A stretch of 64,000 nt of DNA from an uncultured Eubacteriales bacterium. Lineage in GTDB: Bacteria > Bacillota > Clostridia > Christensenellales > CAG-917. The notes under the pieces are model-generated. The model searched no databases, was not told the DNA's origin, and saw only the letters and a program-made list of their open reading frames with translations. The stretch covers positions 20,988-84,987 of the forward strand of contig URNP01000003.1 in assembly GCA_900549225.1 (NCBI GenBank). Reading direction: 5' to 3'. A program made the translations under genes and the position numbers. Shown one piece after another: positions 42,993 to 51,690 of the stretch. Within the stretch, counting starts at the first letter, position 1, and each line of letters opens with the position of its first letter.

Positions 42993-44213
42993 TCAAGCGG
43001 ATTTTTTGAGGATATCTCTTGCCGCGCACACGGCAGTCGCAAACGCAAGTTGCAGATTGAATCCGCCCGTAAGAGCGTCGATATCGATGGTTTCGCCAAC
43101 GAAATACACTCCCTCAGTCGTTCTGCTCTCGCAAGTGGGTTTCAAGCACTTGAGGTCAACGCCGCCCGAGGTCACTATCGCCTCGGTGAACGGAGCAAGC
43201 GAGGATACGTCGAATCGGAGATTCTTTACGGTTTTCACGAGTCTTGCCCTCTCCTCTTTGGTGATTTCGTTCACTTTTTTGCTCTCAGCGATATTGGCGC
43301 ACTTGAGAACGTAGCAGTTCAGCCTTTCGGGCAAAAGCGCGCGAGTGACGTTTTTGATATCCTGATTTTTTCTCTCGTCGAAATCTCGCAAGATGCGTCT
43401 GTCCAGTGTGTTTTCGTCAAGAGCGGGCTTCAAATCGAGCGATAAGGCAACGCCCGTTTTTCTGTTGATATACGACGACACCGTGAGCGCGATAGGTCCT
43501 GACAAGCCTCTGTTTGTAAACAACATTTCGCCAAATTCGCTTGCGATTTCCTTTCCGTTTGGGTCAAGAGCGCAAAGACTGACGTTTTTGAGGGATATCC
43601 CCTGCATCGACGAAACGTTTTGCTTGACGATAATCGGCACGAGCGCTTGTCTCGGCTCGACGATTTGCATGCCGAGCGATTTTGCAAATATATATCCGTC
43701 GCCCGTAGAACCCGTGGAGGGGTAACTCACTCCGCCCGTAGCCACGACGACTTTGTCACAATCGACGCTCTCGTAGTTGGTGACAACGCAAAAGCGTTCG
43801 CCGCATTTTTTTATCTCTTTGACTTGCGTATCGAGCAAAACTTCGACTCCGAGCCTATCGATTTCGATTTGCAAGGCTTTTATCACGTCGCTCGACTTTT
43901 GAGAAAACGGGAAAACCCTGTTGCCTCTCTCTACGACGAGTTTAAGCCCCAAGTCCTCGAAAAACGACATAGTATCCTGCGGAGTAAAGCCGTACAGCGC
44001 AGAACGTAGGAATTTTTCGCCTCTGACGACGTTGCCGAACAAGTCGTCAATCTCGCAATCGTTGGTCAGATTGCATCTTCCCTTGCCCGTTATGTACAGT
44101 TTTTTGCCGAATTTCTCGTTTTTTTCGACGAGCACGACGTCGACTCCGCCTCTTGCGAGGACGATCGAAGCCATCATACCTGCCGCGCCTGCTCCGATAA
44201 CGCACACTCTCAT
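42993..44213 (-). CDS. HI0933/BaiN-family NAD(P)/FAD-dependent oxidoreductase
   Basis: A 406-aa flavoprotein. MRVCVIGAGAAGMMASIVLA is the dinucleotide-binding site, followed by KKLYITGKGRCNLTN and VVVATGGVSYPSTGSTGDGY, and at the C-terminus YFVGETIDIDALTGGFNLQ. The family is widespread; some members reduce steroid or other enoate substrates, but the function here is unknown. The ATG overlaps the surE stop (ATGA), so start 44213 is clear. Confidence 0.88.
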   Translation of the reverse strand: MRVCVIGAGAAGMMASIVLARGGVDVVLVEKNEKFGKKLYITGKGRCNLTNDCEIDDLFGNVVRGEKFLRSALYGFTPQDTMSFFEDLGLKLVVERGNRVFPFSQKSSDVIKALQIEIDRLGVEVLLDTQVKEIKKCGERFCVVTNYESVDCDKVVVATGGVSYPSTGSTGDGYIFAKSLGMQIVEPRQALVPIIVKQNVSSMQGISLKNVSLCALDPNGKEIASEFGEMLFTNRGLSGPIALTVSSYINRKTGVALSLDLKPALDENTLDRRILRDFDERKNQDIKNVTRALLPERLNCYVLKCANIAESKKVNEITKEERARLVKTVKNLRFDVSSLAPFTEAIVTSGGVDLKCLKPTCESRTTEGVYFVGETIDIDALTGGFNLQLAFATAVCAARDILKKSA

Positions 44214-44971
44214 AACTCGAACTTCGCCTCTTTGAGTTTTTCGAGCGTCGCAAGATCGTTTGCGAGCATCTGAACGGGAGTTATCGTTATGTATCCGTTG
44301 TCGAGTTGATAGCAATCGCCGCCAACGATTTCGTCAACGTGCGGGATTCTGTGTCCGTCAACGGAGAAATAGGTCAAACCGTCCTCTCCAACCGTGCTAA
44401 CGTACTTTTCATCGTAAGGCTGATACGCAACGGGCGCGATTTTCACGCCTTTGATATCTTCCTTTTTCACGCACGGAATATTGAGATTTATCGTGACGTT
44501 TTCGGTTGCGAAAGACAAAAGTCTTTCCAGATTGTTCGCCGTAAACTCGGCGGCAAACTCGTAGTCGGGTACGCCGTGCGTCCTGAGCGACACGGCAAGC
44601 GACGGTATACGCTGAAAAGTGCCCTCTTGCGCCGCGCCGAACGTGCCCGAAAATATAATATCGCTGCCGGCGTTCAGACAAGTGTTTATGCCCGACACGA
44701 CTGCGTCGATTTTTTCGTCTTTGAAGAGGTATTTCACGCCGAACAGCACGCAATCTCCGGGAGAGCCGCTCACTGCGTAAGTTGGGATTCCGTCTATAAC
44801 GCCCTTATTTTCGTAAGTTATTCCGCTAAAAAAACTCACCGAATGGCTCGAACCCGACCTTTCGGACATAGGTGCGACGATACGCACGTCGTGATTTTTT
44901 GAAAGTGCTTTTGCGAGCGCCTTTATGCCGGGCGCAAAATAGCCGTCGTCGTTTGCAATGAGAATTTTCAT
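44210..44971 (-). CDS. surE: 5'/3'-nucleotidase SurE
   Basis: SurE dephosphorylates nucleoside monophosphates in stationary phase and stress. The 253-aa protein has the metal site ILIANDDGYFAPGI (DD), the central SGSPGDCVLFG and SGINTCLNAGSDIIFSGTFG. It is coupled to the flavoprotein gene by a 4-nt overlap. No obvious ribosome binding site. Confidence 0.94.
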   Translation of the reverse strand: MKILIANDDGYFAPGIKALAKALSKNHDVRIVAPMSERSGSSHSVSFFSGITYENKGVIDGIPTYAVSGSPGDCVLFGVKYLFKDEKIDAVVSGINTCLNAGSDIIFSGTFGAAQEGTFQRIPSLAVSLRTHGVPDYEFAAEFTANNLERLLSFATENVTINLNIPCVKKEDIKGVKIAPVAYQPYDEKYVSTVGEDGLTYFSVDGHRIPHVDEIVGGDCYQLDNGYITITPVQMLANDLATLEKLKEAKFEL

Positions 44972-45016
44972 AGTGATTTTGAGATTATTACGTGTGCAAA
45001 TACAGAGTATTTGATT

Positions 45017-45952
45017 TTATTTTTGAGTGGTTTGCACTTTGTCGCAGAGAGTTTGCAAGTATGCAATCTCCATTTCGTTCAACGGACGATACGCTCCTCT
45101 TGCAAGTCCGCCGAGGCGCAACTCTCCGATTGCGACGCGCTTCAAGAAAACGACTTTCTTTTCGACCGCCTCGAACATACGGCGGATCTCTCTGTTTTTG
45201 CCCTCGAATATGATGACTTCAAGGCGCGTAAACACTCCGCTCATATCTTCCGAGCATTCGATTGCTTCTCTTGCAAGCGTATCTTTGGGATCGATGACGG
45301 CTTTTTTGATGTCTTTGATCTTCTCTATTCCCGTCACCTTCACCTTGCTTCTGCCGTATTTGACTCCGTCGACGGTTACGCCTTTTCTGAGTGCGGCAAG
45401 ATCGCTTTCTTCGATCGTGCCTTCGATTTTCACAACGTAAGTTTTGGGAATTTCGCTCGACGGATGCGTAAGTTTGTAGGTCAAATCGCCGTCGTTGGTC
45501 AAAAGAAGCAAGCCTTCACTGTCGTAATCCAGTCTGCCGACGGGATACAAACGCTTGTTTTTGTAGTCGTCACCGATAAAATCGGTGATAATCTTGCGCG
45601 GTTTTGTGTGTTCTTTTTGCTCTTCCGCGATTCCCTTTGCGGCAAGTTTTTCTGCGCGATTCTTGATTTCTTCAAGTTCTTTTTCGCTCTTTTTTCTGCC
45701 GCTCTTGTTGTCGTTGTCCTCGTTGAGAGTGGTCACGCAATTCTTCGGCTTGTAAAACAAAAGATAATCGTAATGCGTCACTCTGACGACTTTTTTTCCG
45801 TCCACAAAGACAACGTCTTTGCTTTCATCAACGTCAGTGCCGACTTCTCTGACCACTTTTTTGTTGACGCTCACTCTGCCTTGTTTGACAAGTTCGTCCG
45901 CTTTGCGCCTCGAACATACACCGCATTCCGCAAGATATTTGTTGATTCTCAT
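45017..45952 (-). CDS. rluB: 23S rRNA pseudouridine synthase, RluB/RsuA family
   Basis: The 311-aa protein has an N-terminal S4 RNA-binding domain (MRINKYLAECGVCSRRKADEL) and the catalytic RLYPVGRLDYDSEGLLLLTND with the active Asp. Family members near scpAB act on 23S rRNA (RluB). Between residues about 79 and 118 (genomic 45599-45718) it carries a charged insert (K/E-rich) that replaces the usual short loop after CVTTL. GAGG lies 5 nt upstream. It follows dacB after a terminator and a repeat array. Confidence 0.9.
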   Translation of the reverse strand: MRINKYLAECGVCSRRKADELVKQGRVSVNKKVVREVGTDVDESKDVVFVDGKKVVRVTHYDYLLFYKPKNCVTTLNEDNDNKSGRKKSEKELEEIKNRAEKLAAKGIAEEQKEHTKPRKIITDFIGDDYKNKRLYPVGRLDYDSEGLLLLTNDGDLTYKLTHPSSEIPKTYVVKIEGTIEESDLAALRKGVTVDGVKYGRSKVKVTGIEKIKDIKKAVIDPKDTLAREAIECSEDMSGVFTRLEVIIFEGKNREIRRMFEAVEKKVVFLKRVAIGELRLGGLARGAYRPLNEMEIAYLQTLCDKVQTTQK

Positions 45953-46055
45953 AAGTCCTCTCGCGCTCGCACCGCAAGCGCCCGTAAATTAAACAAAGTA
46001 TACAGAAAAAATCTAAAATAGGCAAGCGTATTGCGCAATCAAAACCTCTCACGAT

Positions 46056-46083
46056 AAAAAAAAGAAAAGGCTTTCGCCCTTTC
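46056..46083 (-). terminator. Intrinsic terminator downstream of dacB
   Basis: GAAAGGGC and GCCTTTTC form the stem on the minus strand, followed by T8. It lies after the 22-bp repeat array. Confidence 0.82.
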
Positions 46084-46088
46084 AATCG

Positions 46089-46240
46089 TTCTTGATTCTA
46101 CGTTCAAATGTCCCTAGTTTTGCATTCAAACGATTCGAATTTTGCATTAAAATGTTCCTAATTTCGCATAAAATGGTCTTGCTTTCACATCCAAATGCTC
46201 TTGATTTTGCATTCAGTGCTCCTGATTTGCATAGAAACAG
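46089..46240. repeat. Degenerate 22-bp tandem repeat between dacB and rluB
   Basis: Six to seven units of 21-23 bp of the form TTCCTRATTTTGCATTCAAATG on the plus strand, each differing at several positions. It fills about half of the 319-bp gap (45953-46271); the rest is the terminator and AT-rich sequence without a gene. Confidence 0.75.
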
Positions 46241-46271
46241 TAAAGACTTTTGTAAAACGTGCTTTTGTCTT

Positions 46272-47339
46272 TCAGATTTGTTCGACTTCGAGTCTTTCGC
46301 TTCCGTCCCTTTTGATCGGATACTTTATACTCCGCCAATCCGGCGTAACGTTTTGATCGATTTGGATTTTTACGACGTCTTTTCCGCTTGTCAACAACGC
46401 ATTGTCAATTGCAATCATTTTATAGTTGTCAAAACCAAAATTCAGCATTCTAACCGTGTCGTTCCACATATCGCCGTGATTGAAAACCACCGTTATAAGT
46501 TGCATATCCCCTCTTCTTGCACCGCCGACAAGGCATCTGCCGCTCTTTTTTGTAAATCCCGTTTTCGCACCGTTTGCGCCGTAGAAAAGTTTGAGCAATT
46601 TATTCTTGTTTGCAATGTATCTTGCCTCGTCGTTCACCGTGATTTTTCTTTGTTTTGTGCTCACGATTCTCACAAATTCATCGTTCTCATACGCTTTTGC
46701 GCAAATAAGCGCCATATCGTACGCCGTCGTATAATGATCGTCGTCGTGAAGTCCGTGCGGATTTACGAAATGCGAGTTCACCGCGCCTATATTTGCGGCT
46801 TTTTCGTTCATAATATCCGCAAATTCGGATATATCGTCGCTAATTTCAAGCGCGAGAGTGACGGCGGCGTCGTTTCCGCTTCTAAGCATCAATCCGTAAA
46901 GCAAGTCTTCAACGCTGATTTTATCCCCCTCTTTGAGATATATCGACGAGCCTTCGATTCCGACGCCTTCCTTTTTGACCGTTACGATCTTATCGAGCGG
47001 CAAACGTTCGATAGCGATAAGTGCCGTCAAAACCTTGGTCGTGCTTGCAGGATAACACTTTGTGTCTTTATGCTCTTCATACAAAACTCGCCTCGTTGAT
47101 TGCTCGATACATATTGCGCCCCTTGCGCCTCTTTCAACGTTAATCGTCGTTTCGCAGTCTGCATTGACGATCGTCGATTTTTGCTTAAAATCGTCAAAAC
47201 AGTTCTCATTATTTATGTTTTTTAGAATAGTTTTTATCGGATTTATAACATTTCCTATCGAAAATGACGAAATAATCGCAATGGTCAGACACACCACCGC
47301 AATTGCCATAACAAACGCTTTTTTGCCGAAATCGTCCAT
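46272..47339 (-). CDS. dacB: D-alanyl-D-alanine carboxypeptidase, DacB type
   Basis: A low-molecular-mass penicillin-binding protein (355 aa) that trims peptidoglycan pentapeptides. It has an N-terminal membrane segment (about residues 8-28), the active-site PASTTKVLTAL (SxxK), the RSGN (SxN) motif and GAKTGFT (KTG). It follows ytfJ, as in Bacillus where dacB acts in spore cortex synthesis; that role is inference. Start at 47339 has GAGGG about 9 nt upstream. Confidence 0.9.
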   Translation of the reverse strand: MDDFGKKAFVMAIAVVCLTIAIISSFSIGNVINPIKTILKNINNENCFDDFKQKSTIVNADCETTINVERGARGAICIEQSTRRVLYEEHKDTKCYPASTTKVLTALIAIERLPLDKIVTVKKEGVGIEGSSIYLKEGDKISVEDLLYGLMLRSGNDAAVTLALEISDDISEFADIMNEKAANIGAVNSHFVNPHGLHDDDHYTTAYDMALICAKAYENDEFVRIVSTKQRKITVNDEARYIANKNKLLKLFYGANGAKTGFTKKSGRCLVGGARRGDMQLITVVFNHGDMWNDTVRMLNFGFDNYKMIAIDNALLTSGKDVVKIQIDQNVTPDWRSIKYPIKRDGSERLEVEQI

Positions 47340-47353
47340 ATTACTTCCCTCTC

Positions 47354-47689
47354 TCAATCCTTTTTCACAACGTTTGCAACGCTTTTGAGAAGTTCGAGCC
47401 ACTTGTTTTCTTCACCGTCCACCCTTACGAATTTCTTTTGCGCTCCGCACACCAAAAATCCTATCGGGGTTACGCTCACGCCACCGCCGCTTATTCCTGC
47501 GGGCGATTTCACTTTCTTGTCGTCTTCGTAGTCCATGCCGCCTGCGACGAATCCTACGCTGATTTTGCTCACGGGCAAAACTATCGTTCCGTCACCGTTC
47601 ACGATGGGTTTCCCGACGATTTCGTTGAACTCTGCGGATTTTTTCAAACTTTCTATCGTTTGCTTCAACACCTCTTCAAAACTTTGCAT
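47354..47689 (-). CDS. ytfJ: GerW/YtfJ family sporulation protein
   Basis: A 111-aa protein matching the GerW family (GKPIVNGDGTIVLPVSKISVGFVAGG; SPAGISGGGVSVTPIGFLV). In Bacillus YtfJ is made in the forespore and needed for germination. The order scpA-scpB-DUF2953-ytfJ-dacB matches that of Bacillus and relatives. It lies 1 nt after the DUF2953 gene. Confidence 0.92.
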   Translation of the reverse strand: MQSFEEVLKQTIESLKKSAEFNEIVGKPIVNGDGTIVLPVSKISVGFVAGGMDYEDDKKVKSPAGISGGGVSVTPIGFLVCGAQKKFVRVDGEENKWLELLKSVANVVKKD

Positions 47690-47690
47690 T

Positions 47691-48167
47691 TTACCTTCCT
47701 TTGCTTATCACAATTGCTTTCGTCGCCTGAACGGCGTTGATTTTTATATCGATTGCGCACTCTGCGTCAAATCTGTCATCGAAACAATCTTTCACGATCG
47801 TTTTTTCAAAAATCGACGACATTTGCATAATAGCACTCAAAATCGCGCCGCTCTTTGCGTCTTTAGCACCGACGTAAGCGATCAAATCGTTTGCCGACAT
47901 AATTCTGTTTTGCACGATAAACGCTATCAATTTTCCTATCGCTTGAGGGCTTATGCCTTGACTTTTAACGGTTTTTCCGTTGATTTTGACAATCAAGCCG
48001 TCTGACAATTTGACGTTTATTCTCACGATAGACACTTTTGCAAGTTTAACTTGTACGTTTACGCTTGAATTTGCCAATGAAAAATGTGCCGTTGCCGTCA
48101 GTTTTATCGGAAACAGCAAAGCAATCAACACAATTTCAACGCATACTGCAATCAGTGCAATCGTCAT
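47691..48167 (-). CDS. DUF2953 family membrane protein
   Basis: A 158-aa protein with one N-terminal membrane segment (TIALIAVCVEIVLIALLFPI) and an exported or cytosolic beta-rich body ending AVQATKAIVISKGR. DUF2953 (YtfI in Bacillus) sits between scpB and ytfJ in many spore formers; its function is not known. Start uncertain: ATG at 48167 before the membrane segment, or a GTG at 48209. No ribosome binding site at either. Confidence 0.8.
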   Translation of the reverse strand: MTIALIAVCVEIVLIALLFPIKLTATAHFSLANSSVNVQVKLAKVSIVRINVKLSDGLIVKINGKTVKSQGISPQAIGKLIAFIVQNRIMSANDLIAYVGAKDAKSGAILSAIMQMSSIFEKTIVKDCFDDRFDAECAIDIKINAVQATKAIVISKGR

Positions 48168-48251
48168 AGCGTTATTTTGAGCGTTAGGCGCATTTTTATG
48201 TGAAATCACAAAAAAAATAAGCCATCAAAAAGCATTCAATGACTTTTACAT

Positions 48252-48281
48252 AAAAAAAGAACGGCGTCGACCGTCCTTTTT
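48252..48281 (-). terminator. Intrinsic terminator after scpB
   Basis: AAAAAGGACGG and CCGTTCTTTTT pair with one mismatch on the minus strand, followed by a T-run. Confidence 0.75.
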
Positions 48282-48355
48282 ATGCAAATTAATAATAATT
48301 GAATATTTCGATATTCTAACTTTTCGGATTAAAACTATAATTTAACAGAATCCAA

Positions 48356-49048
48356 TCAGTCAAACACTTCAAATTGCTCGCCTTCGAGGAATTCGGGGAT
48401 TTCTTCCTCTTCCTCGTCAACGTCTGCGGCGGCAGCCATATTCGCAAGCGTTTCGTTTTCAACTTCCTCTTCGTCCATAATGGTTCTGTTGTGGAACAGC
48501 GTTTCTTGCGAGGGCGCATTGATGAGCATAAGTTTTTCAAGCACTTCGTCATAGTCGGGCAACTCGTCGATCGTTTCGATTTGAAATTTCTTCAAAAACT
48601 CGTCCGTCGTGCCGTAAAGCAAAGGTCTGCCGACGGTTTCTTTTCTTCCGACCGCTTCGATAAGCCCTGCTTTCAAAAGCCCCGTAAGCGCGTACTCGGA
48701 GTTTTTGTTGCTTCTCATCTCGTCTATTTCAAGACGGGTTATAGGCTGTTTATACGCAATCGTAGCAAGCACTTCGAGCAAAGTTTTGGTCAGTTCTTTT
48801 TCTCTGAGCGGCGTGAGAACGTCCGCAACAGTGTCGCCGTATTTGGGATTCGATGAGAATTGAACTTTTCCGTTGAATTCCAGAAGTACGATACCCGAGT
48901 CGTTACAGTAGCGTTTTTGCAAGGATTTTATGATAGAATTGAGTTTCTGCGTGGTGAGTTCGGGCACTTTTTCGCAAATGTCGCTCTTGAGTATAGCCGA
49001 GCCGCTCGCAAAAATAATAGCCTCGACAACGTTTTCAATATTTTCCAT
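48356..49048 (-). CDS. scpB: Segregation and condensation protein B
   Basis: ScpB is the winged-helix partner of the SMC condensin. The 230-aa protein has NVVEAIIFASGSAILKSDI, TLLEVLATIAYKQPITRLEI and GRPLLYGTTDEFLKKF. It has an acidic C-terminal tail. Start at 49048 has GGAGGG 6 nt upstream and overlaps the scpA end by 14 nt. Confidence 0.94.
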   Translation of the reverse strand: MENIENVVEAIIFASGSAILKSDICEKVPELTTQKLNSIIKSLQKRYCNDSGIVLLEFNGKVQFSSNPKYGDTVADVLTPLREKELTKTLLEVLATIAYKQPITRLEIDEMRSNKNSEYALTGLLKAGLIEAVGRKETVGRPLLYGTTDEFLKKFQIETIDELPDYDEVLEKLMLINAPSQETLFHNRTIMDEEEVENETLANMAAAADVDEEEEEIPEFLEGEQFEVFD

Positions 49049-49988
49049 CGTCACCCTCCTCAAAATCAATCGGGACGTCTTCCGTGCCCTCAACCGCAAA
49101 TATCGTTATTTCTCCGAAAACTTCCTCTTGTTCGGCGCGGAGTCTTCCGTACTTGAGCAATTCGAGCACCGCAAGGAACGTCGTGACAATATCGCTCTTG
49201 TCATAGTCGGGCTCAAACAAGTCGGTGAACTTCATCTGTTTGCGCACGCCTATCATAAGGCGGATATTTTCCATTTGCTCGTGCACGGAGAATCTATCCT
49301 TGACAACCTTTTTGGGTATGATTTCCTGCTCGTGTATGGCGGCGTTTGCAAGCACTCTGGCAAAAGCGTCAACGAGTTTTGGCAAAGAGAAATTGACGAG
49401 CGCAACGCGATAATCCTTGTCTGTGAACACGGGCGCGCGGTAGAATCGGTTGATGGTTTCTATTTCACGCAACTTTTCGCTCTGCTCGACGAGCAAGGCG
49501 TACTCCTTGATCTTGTTGATGAGAAGTTGACGCTCGTATTCGGGATCGTCCTCGGTGATTTCCTCGTCGTCTTTGGGCAACGTGCGAATGGATTTGAGAT
49601 ACACGAGTTCTGCCGCCATGGTGATAAACTCGCCTGCGTAATCGAAGTCAAGTTCCTCTTTGGGCGTATTGCGGATAATCTCGACGTACTGGCTCGTAAC
49701 CTCGGAAATGAATATATCCTCGATTGCGATTTTCGCGCTCTTAATGAGTTCGTAAAGCAAAGGAATCGGACCGTCGAAGTCGCTCAAATGGTAGACGATT
49801 TCGGGTTTTGCAACGACAAAATCGCCCTCGATTGCCTCGGGCTCGACGATTTCGGCGTTCGTAGCGCCTTGCGCCGTCGCAGACGAATTTTGCTCGTCGT
49901 CTTGCAAAACTTCTTGATCGCTTTGCACGTTGGACTGCAACTCTTCTTCTGCTTTGGCGGATTCGAATTGCAAAACTTCCTCTTGCAT
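49035..49988 (-). CDS. scpA: Segregation and condensation protein A
   Basis: ScpA is the kleisin of the SMC complex. The 317-aa protein has an acidic N-terminal extension of about 60 residues, then VYHLSDFDGPIPLLYELIKS, EFITMAAELVYLKSIRTLP and a C-terminal winged helix (VTTFLAVLELLKYGRL). Relatives are about 250 aa, so the extension is unusual. AAGGA lies 5 nt upstream. It has its own promoter (50021-50049). Confidence 0.94.
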   Translation of the reverse strand: MQEEVLQFESAKAEEELQSNVQSDQEVLQDDEQNSSATAQGATNAEIVEPEAIEGDFVVAKPEIVYHLSDFDGPIPLLYELIKSAKIAIEDIFISEVTSQYVEIIRNTPKEELDFDYAGEFITMAAELVYLKSIRTLPKDDEEITEDDPEYERQLLINKIKEYALLVEQSEKLREIETINRFYRAPVFTDKDYRVALVNFSLPKLVDAFARVLANAAIHEQEIIPKKVVKDRFSVHEQMENIRLMIGVRKQMKFTDLFEPDYDKSDIVTTFLAVLELLKYGRLRAEQEEVFGEITIFAVEGTEDVPIDFEEGDDGKY

Positions 49989-50020
49989 ATCAATCCTTCG
50001 TAAAGATAAATAACGTATAA

Positions 50021-50049
50021 ATATTAACACGCGCACGCAAAAAAGTCAA
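50021..50049 (-). promoter_or_regulatory. Sigma-A promoter of scpA-scpB
   Basis: On the minus strand -35 TTGACT (50044-50049), a 17-bp spacer and -10 TAATAT (50021-50026) preceded by TGT (extended -10). Confidence 0.78.
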
Positions 50050-50078
50050 AACAAATAAAAAATTATACTTATGTAGCG

Positions 50079-50107
50079 CCGAAAACCGCCACGCAGGCGG
50101 TTTTCGG
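50079..50107 (-). terminator. Hairpin downstream of dacF (probable terminator)
   Basis: CCGAAAACCGCC and GGCGGTTTTCGG form a perfect 12-bp stem with a 5-nt loop. It sits 36 nt after dacF and before the scpA promoter. The T-run is inside the stem. Confidence 0.6.
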
Positions 50108-50142
50108 ACAGAGTTTTAGATTCTCGTTTCAAGTTGTTACGT

Positions 50143-51366
50143 TTATTTTGTCGTGGACCAATTTTTTGCGATTTCGCCGATTGCGTCAAAGAAACTCATT
50201 CTTTCCACGTCTTCGTTTGCAACGATCGCAACTTTGTCAACGATCACGCCGTCTTTCACGAGATACGCTTCGCCCACTTTGTCGCCCTTTTTGATAGGTG
50301 CTTTGACAGTGCTCGGCAAATCGTATTTTATCTCGTAATTTGCCTTTTCGTCACGGGACACGAATCTTGTCACGTCACGCTCGACGCCGAGTGCGACACT
50401 TTGGTTTTTACCGCCCGAAACGGCAAGCGTGATATCGAGATTTTCCCCTGCTTTGAGCATTATTTCGTTTGAAAAATTCGAGAAGGAATAATCGAACATT
50501 GCGCTGATTGCGGCATTGCGGATTTTTGAACTGTCCGCACCGATAATCACGGCAACGACGCGCATATTATTCTTCTTTGCGGTTGCGCACAGACAGAATT
50601 TCGCCTCGCTCGTGAAGCCCGTTTTGCCACCGTCGCAACCGTTGTAGAATCTGACGAGTTTGTTGGTGTTGGTGATAGTTGTCACTCTACCGTCCGGGTG
50701 TTGATAATCCTCGAGCCACACCTTTGCAAACTCGAAATATTCGCTATGTTTTATGAGTTCTCCAAACATAATCGAAACGTCCTTTGCCGAGGAAAAACTC
50801 TCTGCGGCAGGCAAGCCCGTGCAATTTTTGAACGCCGTATCGGTCATGCCGAGTTCCTTTGCTCTTGCGTTCATTCTCGCAACGAAAGCCTCAACGCTTC
50901 CCGAAATATGCTCTGCGAGCGCGACGCACGAGTCGTTTGCCGATGCAACGATAACGGTTTTGAGAAGTTCTCTTGCCTTATGAGTCGTGCCTGCGTCCAA
51001 AAAGACCTGCGAGCCGCCCATACTTGCCGCATTCTGACTCACTTCGACGTCGTCGTCAAGAGAGATGTCTCCCCTTTCAGCCGCCTCGAATGTGAGCAAA
51101 GACGTCATGATTTTGACCATACTTGCAATAGGCAAGCGTTCCTTTTCGTTTCGTGCATAGAGCAACTCTCCCGTTGCGTAATCGACGAGATATGCGGATT
51201 TTCCGACGGTTTTGAAATCGGTTGCGGCTTCGCATACGGACGGACGAATTGCAAATATCGACGCAACAACGAATGCAAACACAAGCAAAATCGACACGAC
51301 GATCCCGCCTATTTTTGCAGCATAGCCCTTTTTATCCTTTGAATTTTCGTAAGTTTTGTAGTTCAT
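50143..51366 (-). CDS. dacF: D-alanyl-D-alanine carboxypeptidase, DacF type
   Basis: A 407-aa PBP5-family carboxypeptidase. It has an N-terminal membrane or signal segment (about 18-40, ending CEA-A), the active-site PIASMVKIMTSL (SxxK), ASANDSC (SxN) and DGGKTGFT (KTG), and a C-terminal beta domain. In Bacillus dacF precedes spoIIAA; here it lies elsewhere, beside a SpoIIM-like gene and spoIVB, so a sporulation role is plausible. GAGGTG lies 4 nt upstream. Confidence 0.9.
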   Translation of the reverse strand: MNYKTYENSKDKKGYAAKIGGIVVSILLVFAFVVASIFAIRPSVCEAATDFKTVGKSAYLVDYATGELLYARNEKERLPIASMVKIMTSLLTFEAAERGDISLDDDVEVSQNAASMGGSQVFLDAGTTHKARELLKTVIVASANDSCVALAEHISGSVEAFVARMNARAKELGMTDTAFKNCTGLPAAESFSSAKDVSIMFGELIKHSEYFEFAKVWLEDYQHPDGRVTTITNTNKLVRFYNGCDGGKTGFTSEAKFCLCATAKKNNMRVVAVIIGADSSKIRNAAISAMFDYSFSNFSNEIMLKAGENLDITLAVSGGKNQSVALGVERDVTRFVSRDEKANYEIKYDLPSTVKAPIKKGDKVGEAYLVKDGVIVDKVAIVANEDVERMSFFDAIGEIAKNWSTTK

Positions 51367-51489
51367 TTTTCACCTCACGCATTTTCGTTAGCGTGTATAA
51401 AACGTGCAAAATTATGCAAAAACGGCAATTAATCGCTTTCGATACACCATATTGCGATACGCGTAACGTACTAAAAATAACGACGATAG

Positions 51490-51690
51490 GACTACGACTT
51501 ACGACTTTGAAAACGCAATACGCGCACGACTATGTTTTGAAATTATTGCGCATGTCAATTTATCTATGAAAAGACTTTATCAATACGGCGCACGGCTATG
51601 TTTTCAATCATAGCAAACGTCAATTCATCAAGTTGAAAGACATTGTCAATACAGCGATACGACGATGACTTTGAAAATCGAGCCGAGTAT
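51490..51690. repeat. Degenerate ~68-bp direct repeat overlapping the end of the SpoIIM-like gene
   Basis: Units share CAATACRGCGCACGRCTATG followed by TTTT and, about 35 bp on, a GTCAATT-ATC-type stretch. Copies lie near 51512, 51580 and 51650 (the last is the coding end of the gene). The gene's stop codon (51646-51648) is in the first unit. This explains most of the 279-bp gap down to dacF (51367-51645); no gene is seen there. Confidence 0.6.
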
